NCBI RefSeq assembly: GCF_014204915.1
Contig: NZ_JACHMH010000001.1
Coordinates: 2,852,001-2,916,000 of the forward strand
Origin: Crossiella cryophila
GTDB lineage: Bacteria > Actinomycetota > Actinomycetes > Mycobacteriales > Pseudonocardiaceae
DNA: 64,000 nucleotides
Direction of reading: 5' to 3'
Shown: positions 16,302 through 26,875 of the stretch, piece after piece
How positions within the stretch are numbered: position 1 is the stretch's first letter
How the letters are laid out: each line of letters opens with the position of its first letter
Position numbers and translations under genes: made by a program
The notes under the pieces: model-generated
Database searches by the model: none
Seen by the model: only the letters and a program-made list of their open reading frames with translations
Told to the model about the DNA's origin: nothing

Positions 16302-17555
16302 GTGCGTCGACTCATCGCCCTCTCCGCGCTGACCGCGGCCGCGCTGGGCCTGGTGGCCCCGGTCGCCACCGCCGCGCCCGCCCAGCCGCGCACCGGCTTC
16401 GAGCAGTCCAACGGTGCCCGCTGGACCGGCCTGGACGAGGAAGCGAGCTTCCTGGCCGCGGTCGACAAGGCCAGCCGCCACACCACGGTCAGCCGGATCG
16501 GCAGCACGGTCAAGGGCCGCCCGCTGAACCTGGTCCGGATCGGCCCCGCGCACGCCACCAGCACGGTGCTGTTCATCTGCTCCCAGCACGGTGACGAGCC
16601 CTCCGGCCGCGAAGGCTGCCTGACCAAGCTGCGCGACCTGGCCTTCCAGCGGGAGAACCCGCGGGTCAAATACCTGTTCGTGCCCACAGCCAACCCGGAC
16701 GGCCGGGCCGCGGACACCCGCACCAACGCCAACGGCGTGGACATCAACCGGGACCACCTGCTGCTGGTCTCACCCGAGGCCAAGGCCCTCGCGTCGGTCA
16801 TCCGCGAGCACCGCCCCGAGGTCATCCACGACCTGCACGAGTACGGCGCCACGCCCAAGTTCTACGACAAGGACGTGCTGTACCTGTGGTCGCGCAACCT
16901 CAACGTGGCCGAGCACCTGCACGACGAGTCGGTCACCCTGTCCAAGGACTACGCCAAACCGCACGTCGAACAGGCCGGGCACTCCACCGGTGAGTACGGC
17001 ATCTGGACCGACCCGGTGACCGGCCAGCCGATCCGCCAGGTCGCCGGCGACGGCCAGGAGCGGATCCTGCGCAACACCGCCGGCCTCAAGCACGCGGTCG
17101 GCATCCTGCTGGAGACCAAGGTCGACCCCAAGGACGCCGCCGAGGCCGCCGACCCCGCGCTCAACCAGCGCCGCCGGGTGCACTCCCAGCTCGCCGCGGT
17201 CGCGGGCACCGTCAAGCTGGTGGCCGACCGCTGGGCGCCGATCGCACTGGCCACCGCCAAGAGCCGCCTCGGCGCGGTGCTCGGCCAGGGCCCGGTCTAC
17301 TTCGGCGGCGCGGACAACGAGCCGGCCAAGCCCGAGGACATCGAGCGGAACCCGGCCTGCGGCTACAAGCTCACCGCCGAGCAGTTCGCCACCCACCGCG
17401 AGGTGCTCGGCCTGCACGGCGTCTTCTCGGTGCCGGTGCCCGGCGGCCGCCTGGTGCCGCGCAACCAGGAAGCGGGTCGGCTGATCCCGCTGCTGCTGGA
17501 CCCCCGCGCCGATTACGGCCTGGTCAAGGCCACCGCGGCCCAGCACTGCTTCTGA
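16302..17555 (+). CDS. Secreted M14-type zinc metallopeptidase
   Basis: 417 residues from GTG at 16302 (GAGGA upstream; the 60-base gap to ribM argues against an earlier start). The signal peptide covers residues 1-26 (hydrophobic ALSALTAAALGLVAPVAT, then AAPAQ). HGDE at about 100-105 supplies the HxxE zinc ligands, VDINRDH is the NxR substrate region, and HDLHEYG gives the third zinc His; LLETK near 270 is a candidate for the catalytic Glu. It probably cleaves C-terminal residues from peptides or cell-wall peptides outside the cell. It shares its terminator with aceE. Confidence 0.88.
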   Translation: MRRLIALSALTAAALGLVAPVATAAPAQPRTGFEQSNGARWTGLDEEASFLAAVDKASRHTTVSRIGSTVKGRPLNLVRIGPAHATSTVLFICSQHGDEPSGREGCLTKLRDLAFQRENPRVKYLFVPTANPDGRAADTRTNANGVDINRDHLLLVSPEAKALASVIREHRPEVIHDLHEYGATPKFYDKDVLYLWSRNLNVAEHLHDESVTLSKDYAKPHVEQAGHSTGEYGIWTDPVTGQPIRQVAGDGQERILRNTAGLKHAVGILLETKVDPKDAAEAADPALNQRRRVHSQLAAVAGTVKLVADRWAPIALATAKSRLGAVLGQGPVYFGGADNEPAKPEDIERNPACGYKLTAEQFATHREVLGLHGVFSVPVPGGRLVPRNQEAGRLIPLLLDPRADYGLVKATAAQHCF

Positions 17556-17561
17556 GCATGA

Positions 17562-17596
17562 CGAAGGGGCTCCCCAGCACTCGGGGAGCCCCTTCG
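17562..17596. terminator. Bidirectional terminator between M14 peptidase and aceE
   Basis: A perfect 14-bp stem (CGAAGGGGCTCCCC and its complement) with a seven-base loop sits between two convergent genes, and could end both transcripts. Confidence 0.8.
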
Positions 17597-17612
17597 CTCA
17601 CTGCGTCAACGA

Positions 17613-20381
<2,769 letters not shown>

Positions 20382-20713
20382 GGGTTCTCCTCGCCATGCT
20401 TCGTCGTCAGTTTCGGGGCAGCCTTTCTCGGCCACGCGGTGTCAGTGGAGCATCCCACGCGTTGGCGCTGCCGTGTCATCGTCCCCCATCCTTACGCGTG
20501 CGCGCACGCGCGTCACCGCTACCGGCCGGTAACTGTCAATAGTCCGATAGAGGGCAGCCGGATGCCACCGGTTGGGAAGCGATTCCGGCGTGTCCCGGGG
20601 CGTGCAGTTGCGCAGGTGGGCACTCGCAGTGTTCGCTAGCCGGGATCGGTTGGACACACCAGTGCGGCGGCCGTACGGCCAGCCGCACTCGCGTAGTTGG
20701 AGGAGTGACACTC
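20382..20713. promoter_or_regulatory. Divergent aceE / DUF3052 control region with two palindromes
   Basis: This 332-bp gap has no gene. It holds a perfect 14-bp palindrome GCGTGCGCGCACGC (20496-20509) and a perfect 12-bp palindrome TACCGGCCGGTA (20520-20531). On the minus strand TTGACA (20534-20539) is a consensus -35, placing both palindromes over or just downstream of the aceE promoter, a normal position for repressor sites. No matching -10 is obvious. Confidence 0.5.
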
Positions 20714-21145
20714 GTGGTCGCCGCGGAAGGCGCTGAAAAGGTCGGCGTCGCCGAGAGGCTCGGTATTGAGCCGGACATGGTGGTCCAGGAACTCGGCTGG
20801 GACGAGGATGTTGATGACGACATCCGCGCCGCCGTGGAGGAGCGCTGTGGAGGCGAACTCCTCGACGAGGACGCACAGGAAGTCATCGACGTGGTGCTGT
20901 ACTGGTGGCGGGAGGGTGACGGTGATCTCACCGACGACCTCGTCGACGCCATCACACCGCTCGCCGACGAGGGCGTGATCTGGCTGCTGACACCAAAGAC
21001 GGGCCGGACGGGCTACGTGGAGCCGAGTGACGTCGGCGACGCGTCCAGCACCGCCGGGTTGTCGGTCACCTCGACGCTGTCCGCGTCGGATGACTGGACA
21101 GCGACTCGTCTGGTCGGTGCGCGGGCGGGCAAGCCCAAGCGCTGA
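20714..21145 (+). CDS. DUF3052 domain protein
   Basis: 143 residues from GTG at 20714, eight bases after GGAGGAG; the GTG at 20705 overlaps that ribosome site and is unlikely. The soluble acidic protein shows the family pattern LGIEPDMVVQELGWDEDVDDDI, VLYWWREGDGDLTDDLVDA and IWLLTPKTGR. It is the homologue of Rv2239c, which also sits between aceE and ahpE. Function unknown; the family is conserved across actinobacteria. Divergent from aceE and 76 bases before ahpE. Confidence 0.9.
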   Translation: MVAAEGAEKVGVAERLGIEPDMVVQELGWDEDVDDDIRAAVEERCGGELLDEDAQEVIDVVLYWWREGDGDLTDDLVDAITPLADEGVIWLLTPKTGRTGYVEPSDVGDASSTAGLSVTSTLSASDDWTATRLVGARAGKPKR

Positions 21146-21221
21146 GACCAAGTCTGTGGGTAGTCCCTGAGGGTCTAGGCTGGCTCGCTGGAAGCCAGCC
21201 AGACTCCCAGGAGAGTGCTCG

Positions 21222-21686
21222 ATGACGATCGAGGTCGGTACGCAGGCCCCGGATTTCACGCTGCCGGACAGCAACAAGGAGAAGGTGACCCTCTCCTCGT
21301 TCCGCGGTGAGAAGCACGTCCTGCTCGTGTTCTACCCGTTCGCGTTCAGCGGCATCTGCACGGGCGAGCTGTGCCAGGTCCGGGACGAGATCGGGGACTA
21401 CCAGAACGACGCGGTACAGGTGCTCGGTGTGTCCGTGGACACCCCGTTCAGCCTGAAGGCGTGGGCGGAGCAGGAGGGCTACACCTTCCCGCTGCTGTCG
21501 GACTTCTGGCCGCACGGCGAGGTCGCCAAGACCTACGGCGTCTTCAACGACACCGCGGGCTTCGCCCTGCGCGGCACCTTCCTGATCGACAAGGAAGGCG
21601 TGGTCCGCTTCGCCGAGGCCAACGCCCCTGGCGAGGCCCGCGACCAGGCCGCGTGGAAGAAGGCGCTGGCCGAGGTCCTCGGCTAA
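21222..21686 (+). CDS. ahpE: Peroxiredoxin AhpE
   Basis: 154 residues. The peroxidatic cysteine is Cys46 in the AFSGICTGELC loop, with Cys51 near; APDFTLPD at the N-terminus and GTFLIDKEGVV toward the C-terminus are classic peroxiredoxin elements. The AhpE class reduces peroxides and peroxynitrite, using mycothiol/mycoredoxin as reductant in actinobacteria. It is the homologue of Rv2238c and keeps the same place beside the DUF3052 gene. AGGAGAG precedes the ATG. Confidence 0.94.
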   Translation: MTIEVGTQAPDFTLPDSNKEKVTLSSFRGEKHVLLVFYPFAFSGICTGELCQVRDEIGDYQNDAVQVLGVSVDTPFSLKAWAEQEGYTFPLLSDFWPHGEVAKTYGVFNDTAGFALRGTFLIDKEGVVRFAEANAPGEARDQAAWKKALAEVLG

Positions 21687-21734
21687 ATCGCATGATCTCG
21701 CAGAGCCCCGGGCGTAGGCTCGGGGCTGCTGCGG

Positions 21735-21806
21735 GGGCGCATAGCTCAGCGGGAGAGCACTCGCCTTACAAGCGAGGGGTCGTTGGTTCGAACCCAACTG
21801 TGCCCA
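21735..21806 (+). tRNA. tRNA-Val(UAC)
   Basis: A full cloverleaf of 72 nt: acceptor GGGCGCA pairs with TGTGCCC (one G-U), D arm GCTC...GAGC, anticodon stem CTCGC/GCGAG with loop CTTACAA (anticodon UAC), and T arm GTTGG-TTCGAAC-CCAAC. No CCA is encoded. Confidence 0.97.
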
Positions 21807-21824
21807 CCGGATATTGATTTTTCA

Positions 21825-21870
21825 CGCCACTGTCCGCAAGAGAAATCTTGCGGACAGTGGCGTTTTGTTT
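21825..21870 (+). terminator. Terminator of tRNA-Val
   Basis: A perfect 17-bp stem (21825-21841 with 21846-21862) closed by a GAAA tetraloop and followed by TTTTGTTT, a textbook intrinsic terminator 18 bases after the tRNA. Confidence 0.92.
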
Positions 21871-21916
21871 ACCCTCCGCAACCTCGTTCGCTGCCGGAAG
21901 CCTCATCGCAGTGCTA

Positions 21917-21932
21917 CATTACAGATGTAATG
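21917..21932. promoter_or_regulatory. Probable TetR autoregulatory operator
   Basis: CATTACA-GA-TGTAATG is a perfect 7-2-7 palindrome in an AT-rich patch, ending on the ribosome site of the TetR gene ten bases before its ATG. It is well placed to block transcription or initiation of the TetR/SRPBCC pair. Confidence 0.7.
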
Positions 21933-21941
21933 GAGGTGGCG

Positions 21942-22499
21942 ATGAGAGAACGATGGCAGCCGGACGCGCGGCAGAACGCGGTGGCCGAGGCGGTGGGACG
22001 GCTGCTGGTGCGCGGGCACGGCACCTTCCCCGGCATGCGGGAGATCGCGGCTGAGGCCGGGGTGACGACCGGGACGCTGCAGCACCACTTCAGCACCAAG
22101 GAGGACCTGCTCCTGTTCGCGCTGGAGCACCACTGCCTGCGCTGCGCCGACCGGCTGCGGGCCCGTTTCGCCGAGGGCCTGCCCGCGCCGAGGGAGGCGT
22201 TGTCGGCGATCGTGCTGGAACTGCTGCCGCTGGACGCCGAGCGGGCCGCCGAAACCAGCGTGGCCAAGGCCTTCGTCTCCCGCGCCGCGACCGACCCGGC
22301 CTTCGCCGGGCACTACCAGGCACAGCGGCAGGTGCTGCTCGAGCTGTTCGGCGAGCAGTTCGAGCGCGCGGGCACCCCGGACGCCCTGGTGGCCGCCACG
22401 ATCCTGGCGCAGGCCGTGGAGGGCATGCGCACGGACTGCCTGCTGCTCGGACCGGATGCCGTCCAGGTCGACGCGGTACTGGACCGCCTGCTCCCCTGA
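21942..22499 (+). CDS. TetR family transcriptional regulator
   Basis: 185 residues from ATG at 21942 after GGAGG. The N-terminal helix-turn-helix is typical: MREIAAEAGVTTGTLQHHFSTKEDLL at residues 28-53. The C-terminal ligand domain ends in a helix ending DRLLP. The palindrome immediately upstream suggests autorepression. The ligand is unknown; the downstream SRPBCC gene (24 bases on) is its likely target. Confidence 0.92.
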   Translation: MRERWQPDARQNAVAEAVGRLLVRGHGTFPGMREIAAEAGVTTGTLQHHFSTKEDLLLFALEHHCLRCADRLRARFAEGLPAPREALSAIVLELLPLDAERAAETSVAKAFVSRAATDPAFAGHYQAQRQVLLELFGEQFERAGTPDALVAATILAQAVEGMRTDCLLLGPDAVQVDAVLDRLLP

Positions 22500-22523
22500 C
22501 CCGCACAACCGTTGGGACACAAC

Positions 22524-22961
22524 ATGAAGACCGTGGAATTCAGTACCACGACCATCCTGTCCGCCGCCCCGGAGGAGGTCGTCGAGCACCTGTCCGACCC
22601 GGCCAACCACGTCGGGCTCTCGCCGTTGGTCGTGGCGGTGCGCGACATCCGCCGGACGCCGGATGAGGTGCGGTTCACCGCCGTGGAGCGGTTCCGGTTC
22701 GGGCCGCTGCGGCGGGACAACGTCATCGAGGCCAGCATGCGACTGGGTGCGCGCACGGTGTCCGGCGACGTGGTCAGTCCCGGCGGTGTGCGGTTGGACT
22801 ACGAGTTCCGGATCGAGGCCGTCGCCGAGGGCACCCGGTTGGTGGACCACTACCGGCTGTCGGCTCCGTTCGGGGTGTTGCGGTTCGCCGTGGGGCAGGC
22901 GAAGAAGGTGCAGGTGGCCAGGGGGCGGGAGCTGGCGCGCCGGTTCTCGTCGACCCGGTGA
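22524..22961 (+). CDS. SRPBCC (START-like) family protein
   Basis: 145 residues. The pattern fits the polyketide cyclase/dehydrase-like SRPBCC group: an opening strand STTTILSAAPEEVVEHLSD, then a beta-rich middle (RFTAVERFRFGPLRRDN, LDYEFRIEAV) and a long amphipathic C-terminal helix, forming a hydrophobic pocket. Such proteins bind or modify lipophilic compounds. It follows the TetR gene closely and probably shares its operator. The ribosome site is weak. Confidence 0.8.
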   Translation: MKTVEFSTTTILSAAPEEVVEHLSDPANHVGLSPLVVAVRDIRRTPDEVRFTAVERFRFGPLRRDNVIEASMRLGARTVSGDVVSPGGVRLDYEFRIEAVAEGTRLVDHYRLSAPFGVLRFAVGQAKKVQVARGRELARRFSSTR

Positions 22962-23233
22962 TTATCGATCGTCAAATCATCAACCAATTTAACGATCCTT
23001 CCCGGCCACGCTTGACCTGCGTAAACACCCGATCCGGTGATACCGGCGAGCGGGTAGGTGTTCACCGTGTTCGAAATCCGGCATTCGGGTGGTGTTCTCG
23101 GGTCAGCCGCGACAAAAGACTGGCGTTGGCTGGCAAAAACCCGGAATTCGGCCATGATGACGGCAACCGCGAGGTCCGGCGAAGTGGTTCCCGCACAGCG
23201 CGGGCCGCCGCGCCGGAAAGGGGAAACCCGGTC

Positions 23234-23416
23234 ATGATCACACCACCACCGGGCCTGCCGGTCTGGCTGATCGGCCTGGCAGGCACCGCGGTGCTCTCGG
23301 CACTGGGCGCCACCCCACTGACCGCGGCCACCCTCGTGATCGCCCTCGGCGGCCTGTGCACCGAACTGGCGCACCGATTCGACCCCGGCCCGGCCCTGCC
23401 ACTCGGCCGGCGCTGA
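23234..23416 (+). CDS. Small membrane protein, 60 residues
   Basis: ATG at 23234 follows a purine run (GGAAAGGGGAAA). The product has one long or two short membrane helices (VWLIGLAGTAVLSALG, then LVIALGGLCTELAHRF) and a short basic tail ending LGRR. Codon use is typical and a good terminator follows at once. No family is recognised. The 270-base AT-richer stretch before it (22962-23233) is likely its leader and promoter. Confidence 0.55.
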   Translation: MITPPPGLPVWLIGLAGTAVLSALGATPLTAATLVIALGGLCTELAHRFDPGPALPLGRR

Positions 23417-23466
23417 GCGGCCGCCACCGGCGACTCCGCGAAATCAACACCACCGCGCCCACCACT

Positions 23467-23504
23467 GCCCGTAGTCACGTTTTCGCTGGCTACGGGCTTT
23501 TTTT
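23467..23504 (+). terminator. Intrinsic terminator after the small membrane protein gene
   Basis: GCCCGTAG (23467-23474) pairs with CTACGGGC (23490-23497), followed by seven T residues. Confidence 0.85.
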
Positions 23505-23577
23505 GGGTTCGGTCAGTGTTACTACTTAGGGTGCCAGCCGCCATTCGGGTGATGTGATCGCGAATACGTGTGGATTG

Positions 23578-23596
23578 GTCACGAACCGGTCGTGAC
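23578..23596. promoter_or_regulatory. Palindromic candidate operator before the type VII module
   Basis: GTCACGA-ACCGG-TCGTGAC has seven-base arms that match perfectly and lies 60 bases upstream of the first gene of the secretion-substrate operon. The regulator is not identified. Confidence 0.45.
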
Positions 23597-23656
23597 GTCG
23601 TGGTGATCGCGTTACTGTCCGTTGGGGAGATTTTCCAGGGGATGGGGGGATTTGCC

Positions 23657-24022
23657 GTGGCTCCGCGTGAGACCAAGGTGTCGATCGACTTCGGCGGGGG
23701 TTCGAAGTTCACGGTCGACGTGGCACAACTGGACAACCTGATCGCCGGGCTGAAGGCGGTCCGGACCAAGATCGAGGAGATCAACACCCTGGCGATGGAG
23801 ACCAACGTCATGGCGAATCCGCCCAGCGAGGAGGACTTCAGCCGGGGTGCCGTGCGCCAGATCATCGAGCGCACGATTCAGGAGAAGGACGGCACGCACA
23901 CTCTGGCCAATCGGGCCTATGGCGAGGCCGTCGATACGCTGGTTCAGAAGCTGACGGCTGCCCGTGACCAGTACGCCGGGACCGAAGGCGCAAACCAGAC
24001 CAACTTCAAGCCCAAGGGATGA
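23657..24022 (+). CDS. PE-like/EspC-like small helical type VII secretion substrate
   Basis: 121 residues from GTG at 23657 (GGGGGGA upstream; ATG at 23642 is possible). After a short beta-like start (KVSIDFGGGSKFTVD) the protein is two long helices. Near the C-terminus Y106-A-G-T-E110 fits the YxxxD/E type VII export signal. Similar short helical proteins are the PE-like partners in Pseudonocardiales loci. The gene overlaps the next by ATGA and opens the module PE-like / DUF3558 / PPE-like / EspG-like. Homology to mycobacterial PE proteins is at the level of organisation, not sequence identity. Confidence 0.65.
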   Translation: MAPRETKVSIDFGGGSKFTVDVAQLDNLIAGLKAVRTKIEEINTLAMETNVMANPPSEEDFSRGAVRQIIERTIQEKDGTHTLANRAYGEAVDTLVQKLTAARDQYAGTEGANQTNFKPKG

Positions 24023-24636
24023 CTGTGACTCGCCTGGGAACAAGTGTGATGGCCGCGTTCGGGTTGCTTGCCGGAGTTGTGCTCGCGGGTTGTGGTGCCA
24101 CTCCCGCCCCGGCCACCACAACGCCGACCAGCGGTGCCGCCACCTCGGCGAGTTCGGCGCCGAACGACGCCCCCACCGTTCCGCAGCCTGAGCTGGACAC
24201 CGCTCAGATCGCCGGTAGTCCGTGCTCGGTGCTGAGCACGGAGCAGGCGCGTGAGGTCGCGGGGAGCGTGCGAGGCGAGGTCCGGGAGAGTCCGCTCGGC
24301 CCCTCATGTCGTTGGCTGGCAAGCGATACTCCGGCGAAGAACCACTTCTCGATCACGGTGAACAACCAGCTCGGCGGGATCGCCCAGCTCTACGCGCGCA
24401 AGAGCAACTTCAAGGTGTGGGAGCCGGCCCAGGTCGGCGGCTACCCCGCGGTCGTCGCGATGGACGCGGACGCCCGGAGCAAGGGACTGTGCCGGTTGGA
24501 GATCGGCACCGCGCAGAAGACCGTGGTCGCGGTCCAGGTCCAGCTGACCGTGGGGGCGGCGGACTACGCGAACCCGTGCCCACGGGCAACCGGGATCGGC
24601 GAGATGGTGGTCGCCACGTTGAAGGGGGGAAGTTAA
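24019..24636 (+). CDS. DUF3558 family lipoprotein
   Basis: 205 residues with a lipoprotein signal peptide (GLLAGVVLAGCG; lipidated Cys at about residue 25) and a Thr/Pro/Ala-rich linker. The folded domain starts with SPCSVLSTEQAREVAG, has a CRW motif and ends with a cysteine pair region (CRLEI...ANPCPRATGI), as in DUF3558. These lipoproteins often accompany PPE-like genes in Pseudonocardiales. ATGA overlap with the preceding gene and TAATG overlap with the next show one transcription unit. It would sit on the outer face of the cytoplasmic membrane; partner unknown. Confidence 0.88.
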   Translation: MTVTRLGTSVMAAFGLLAGVVLAGCGATPAPATTTPTSGAATSASSAPNDAPTVPQPELDTAQIAGSPCSVLSTEQAREVAGSVRGEVRESPLGPSCRWLASDTPAKNHFSITVNNQLGGIAQLYARKSNFKVWEPAQVGGYPAVVAMDADARSKGLCRLEIGTAQKTVVAVQVQLTVGAADYANPCPRATGIGEMVVATLKGGS

Positions 24637-25874
24637 TGCCTTTGCCATTGCTGATCGCGGTCGGCGCGGGTGGGGCGGCGATGCTCGGGATCAACCTGTG
24701 GCCGTCGGACACACCGCGGCCCGAGGGTATTCGCGGGGATCAGATCTACAAGTGGTTCCAGGAAGGCAAGGGACCCGGGTCCGGTATCTCGCCGATCCAG
24801 TCGGCCTGGGACAAGGTGGGCAAGGGATACGACGAGGCACGGGATCTCGCGGAGAAGGTGCTTCGGGACTCGCACGGGGTCTGGGAAGGTAAGGCGGCTG
24901 ATGCGGCTCGGCAGCAGTTGAGTCCGCTCGCCGCCTTCGCTGATCATGCCAAGCAGATGGCGGGGAACACCGCGAAAGCCGTTGGGCAGCAAGGTACTGA
25001 CTGGCATGGGTGTAAGAACCAGTTGAAGCCGGTGCCGGAGAATCCGCCGCAGAACAATCTCGGCAACAAGTTGAATCCGTTCACCACCGATCTCGACCGG
25101 GAAATCGACAAGTTCAAGACCGACACCGGTGACAATCAGCGGGTTTACGCCGGTTACGGGGTGCGGACCGAGGACAACGTGAAATCCCTGCCAACCTGGT
25201 TGACGCCGCCCGAGGTCAGTGGCGACGTCTCCGTGGTCAAGCCGGGGCCCGGCGGGCCGGGTGGGCCCGGTGGTGGCGGTGGCTTCGAGGGTGGCCGGGG
25301 CGGCGGTGGCGGTCTTGGCGGCGGGCTTGGGCAGTTCGGCGGCGGTGGTGGCGGCTACAGCGGCGGGGCTGGTGGTGGTGGCGCCGGGGGTGGCGGTACT
25401 GGCGGCGGTGGTGGTGGTGGGTCGGCGGAGGTTCCGGTGGTGGGGACTGGGCCTGCTTATCCGCCTCGGGATCAGACCGGGTCCGCTGGGTACGTCTCCA
25501 ATGAGGTGCCGATTTCCGGTGGTGGCGCCGGTGGTGGGCCTGGTGGCGGGGGTGGGTACTCCGGTGGGGCCGGGGGTGGTGGCTTTGGTGGTGCTGTTCC
25601 TGGTGGGTTCGGGCCTGGGGGCGGTGCTGGTGGTGGGCTTGGCGCTGGGGGGAGTGCTGGGGTTGGGCGTGCGGGGGGTGCTGGGTTTGGGCCTGCTGGT
25701 GGTGGGGTGGCTGGGCGGCCTGGGGCCTCGGGCATGGGTGGGATGCCCATGGGGGGCGCGGGGGCCGGGCGCAAGGAGGAGGACGAGGAGCATGAGCGGG
25801 CCTCGTTCCTGATGGAGACCGAGGACATCTTCGGGGACCATCGGTCCGTGGCGCCGCCGGTGATCGGCGAGTAG
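24636..25874 (+). CDS. PPE-like glycine-rich type VII secretion substrate
   Basis: 412 residues. Residues 1-180 are helical, with a WxG-type turn in GVWEGKAADAA between two helices, as in WXG100/PPE proteins. Residues about 200-380 are a low-complexity Gly-rich region. The last 30 residues (ERASFLMETEDIFGD, then APPVIGE) form a conserved tail seen on PPE-like proteins of this order. It would pair with the helical protein at 23657 and be chaperoned by the EspG-like protein. ATG at 24636 follows GAAGGGGGGA and overlaps the upstream stop. The ESX machinery itself is not in this window. Confidence 0.75.
   Translation: MPLPLLIAVGAGGAAMLGINLWPSDTPRPEGIRGDQIYKWFQEGKGPGSGISPIQSAWDKVGKGYDEARDLAEKVLRDSHGVWEGKAADAARQQLSPLAAFADHAKQMAGNTAKAVGQQGTDWHGCKNQLKPVPENPPQNNLGNKLNPFTTDLDREIDKFKTDTGDNQRVYAGYGVRTEDNVKSLPTWLTPPEVSGDVSVVKPGPGGPGGPGGGGGFEGGRGGGGGLGGGLGQFGGGGGGYSGGAGGGGAGGGGTGGGGGGGSAEVPVVGTGPAYPPRDQTGSAGYVSNEVPISGGGAGGGPGGGGGYSGGAGGGGFGGAVPGGFGPGGGAGGGLGAGGSAGVGRAGGAGFGPAGGGVAGRPGASGMGGMPMGGAGAGRKEEDEEHERASFLMETEDIFGDHRSVAPPVIGE
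25235..25745 (+). repeat. Low-complexity GGT/GGC-rich tract coding for poly-glycine
   Basis: About 500 bases built of irregular GGT, GGC and GGG codons with interspersed Ala, Tyr and Ser. The drift toward GGT and GGG within the tract differs from neighbouring codon use and suggests slippage or recombination. Length may vary between strains. Confidence 0.75.
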
Positions 25875-25876
25875 TG

Positions 25877-26656
25877 ATGTTGCGTTCCGCTGTCACGTTG
25901 TCGGCGCTGGCCTACGACCTGGTCTGGGAGGCCGAGGAGATCGGGGACAAGCACAACGCGCTGCTCACGCACTCGCCGGGCGCGACCATGGCCGAGCGGT
26001 TGGCGGTGGCCCGGCCCGCGCTGGAGGAGTTGGGGCGGGCCGGGTTGTTCGACGGTCGGCTGGTGCATCCGGATCTGAAGGCGGCCATGCGGCTCATCGC
26101 GCGGGCGCACCGGGAGTTGTACGGGTGGTTCATGCCCGAGCCGGGCGCGCCGACGCGCTCGGTGCTCGCGGTGGCCAGTGGGCGGGACGGGCTGCTGGCG
26201 GTGCTGGCCGAGGAGCAGTTGCACCTGCAGCCGATCGACGCCAGGGAGCTGGCGCCCGCGGTGGCGGGGGTGTTGCCGGAGGCCAAGCCGTTGCGGATTC
26301 CTACCTACTCGGTGCCGGTGGCGGATCTGCACGGCGGGCCGCCGGTGGCGGCGGAGGACGGGTACCTGCGGCGGTCCGCGGCGGGAGCCGGGCGGGGCGC
26401 TGAGCTGGAGCGGGTGCGGCGGTTGTTCGCCGAGCCCCGGCTGGGGGCCGGGCAGTTCCGGGCCGCCGGGCGGGATCGGCACGGGCGGCGGCGGGTCAGC
26501 GGCGCGCCGGTGGACTACTTCGACGTCGCGGGTGGGCGGTACGTCACCTACCTGCCCGCCGGCTCGGACGGGCCGGAGTGGGGACTGGTCGCGCCGGGTG
26601 GGCGGGCGCAGCTGGTGGAGCGGTTCAGCGAGCTGGTGGCGAGTACCGCGAACTGA
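25877..26656 (+). CDS. EspG-like ESX secretion-associated chaperone
   Basis: 259 residues from ATG at 25877 (a GTG at 25874 overlaps the previous TAG). The N-terminus TLSALAYDLVWEAEEIGDKH and the MRLIARAHRELYGWF strand-helix pattern fit the EspG/ESX-associated family, cytosolic proteins that hold PPE proteins soluble before export. The C-terminal DYFDVAGGRYVTYL segment is also typical. Its position directly after the PPE-like gene supports the role. A strong hairpin follows at 26766. Confidence 0.82.
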   Translation: MLRSAVTLSALAYDLVWEAEEIGDKHNALLTHSPGATMAERLAVARPALEELGRAGLFDGRLVHPDLKAAMRLIARAHRELYGWFMPEPGAPTRSVLAVASGRDGLLAVLAEEQLHLQPIDARELAPAVAGVLPEAKPLRIPTYSVPVADLHGGPPVAAEDGYLRRSAAGAGRGAELERVRRLFAEPRLGAGQFRAAGRDRHGRRRVSGAPVDYFDVAGGRYVTYLPAGSDGPEWGLVAPGGRAQLVERFSELVASTAN

Positions 26657-26765
26657 GCGGTGGGATGTTCCGCAGGTCACATCTGTCGCCGCGTCATCGG
26701 TTCCTGGCTCGTGTGTCCCTTTATCGCCGCGGGGGGCACACAGACCAACTGGCGAATCCCTGCAC

Positions 26766-26803
26766 GCGGCCCGGACAGGCGTCCCCTCACCTGTCCGGGC
26801 CGC
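26766..26803 (+). terminator. Terminator of the type VII module
   Basis: A perfect 14-bp GC-rich stem (GCGGCCCGGACAGG with its complement) and a ten-base loop, 110 bases past the EspG-like stop. Confidence 0.8.
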
Positions 26804-26875
26804 GGCAGGTCTCCGGGGGCGGCGGGAATACCTACCCCCTGGTAACTCCAGTTCGAATTCGGCATGCTCTTGGGC

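Noticed and set aside
21735-21806. tRNA-Val as an attachment site of an integrative element
   Set aside because: No repeated 3' tRNA segment, integrase or excisionase was found in the window, so only a hotspot is suggested.
25235-25745. Gly-rich DNA tract as a CRISPR or tandem array
   Set aside because: The units are irregular codons of glycine without fixed repeat or spacer length.
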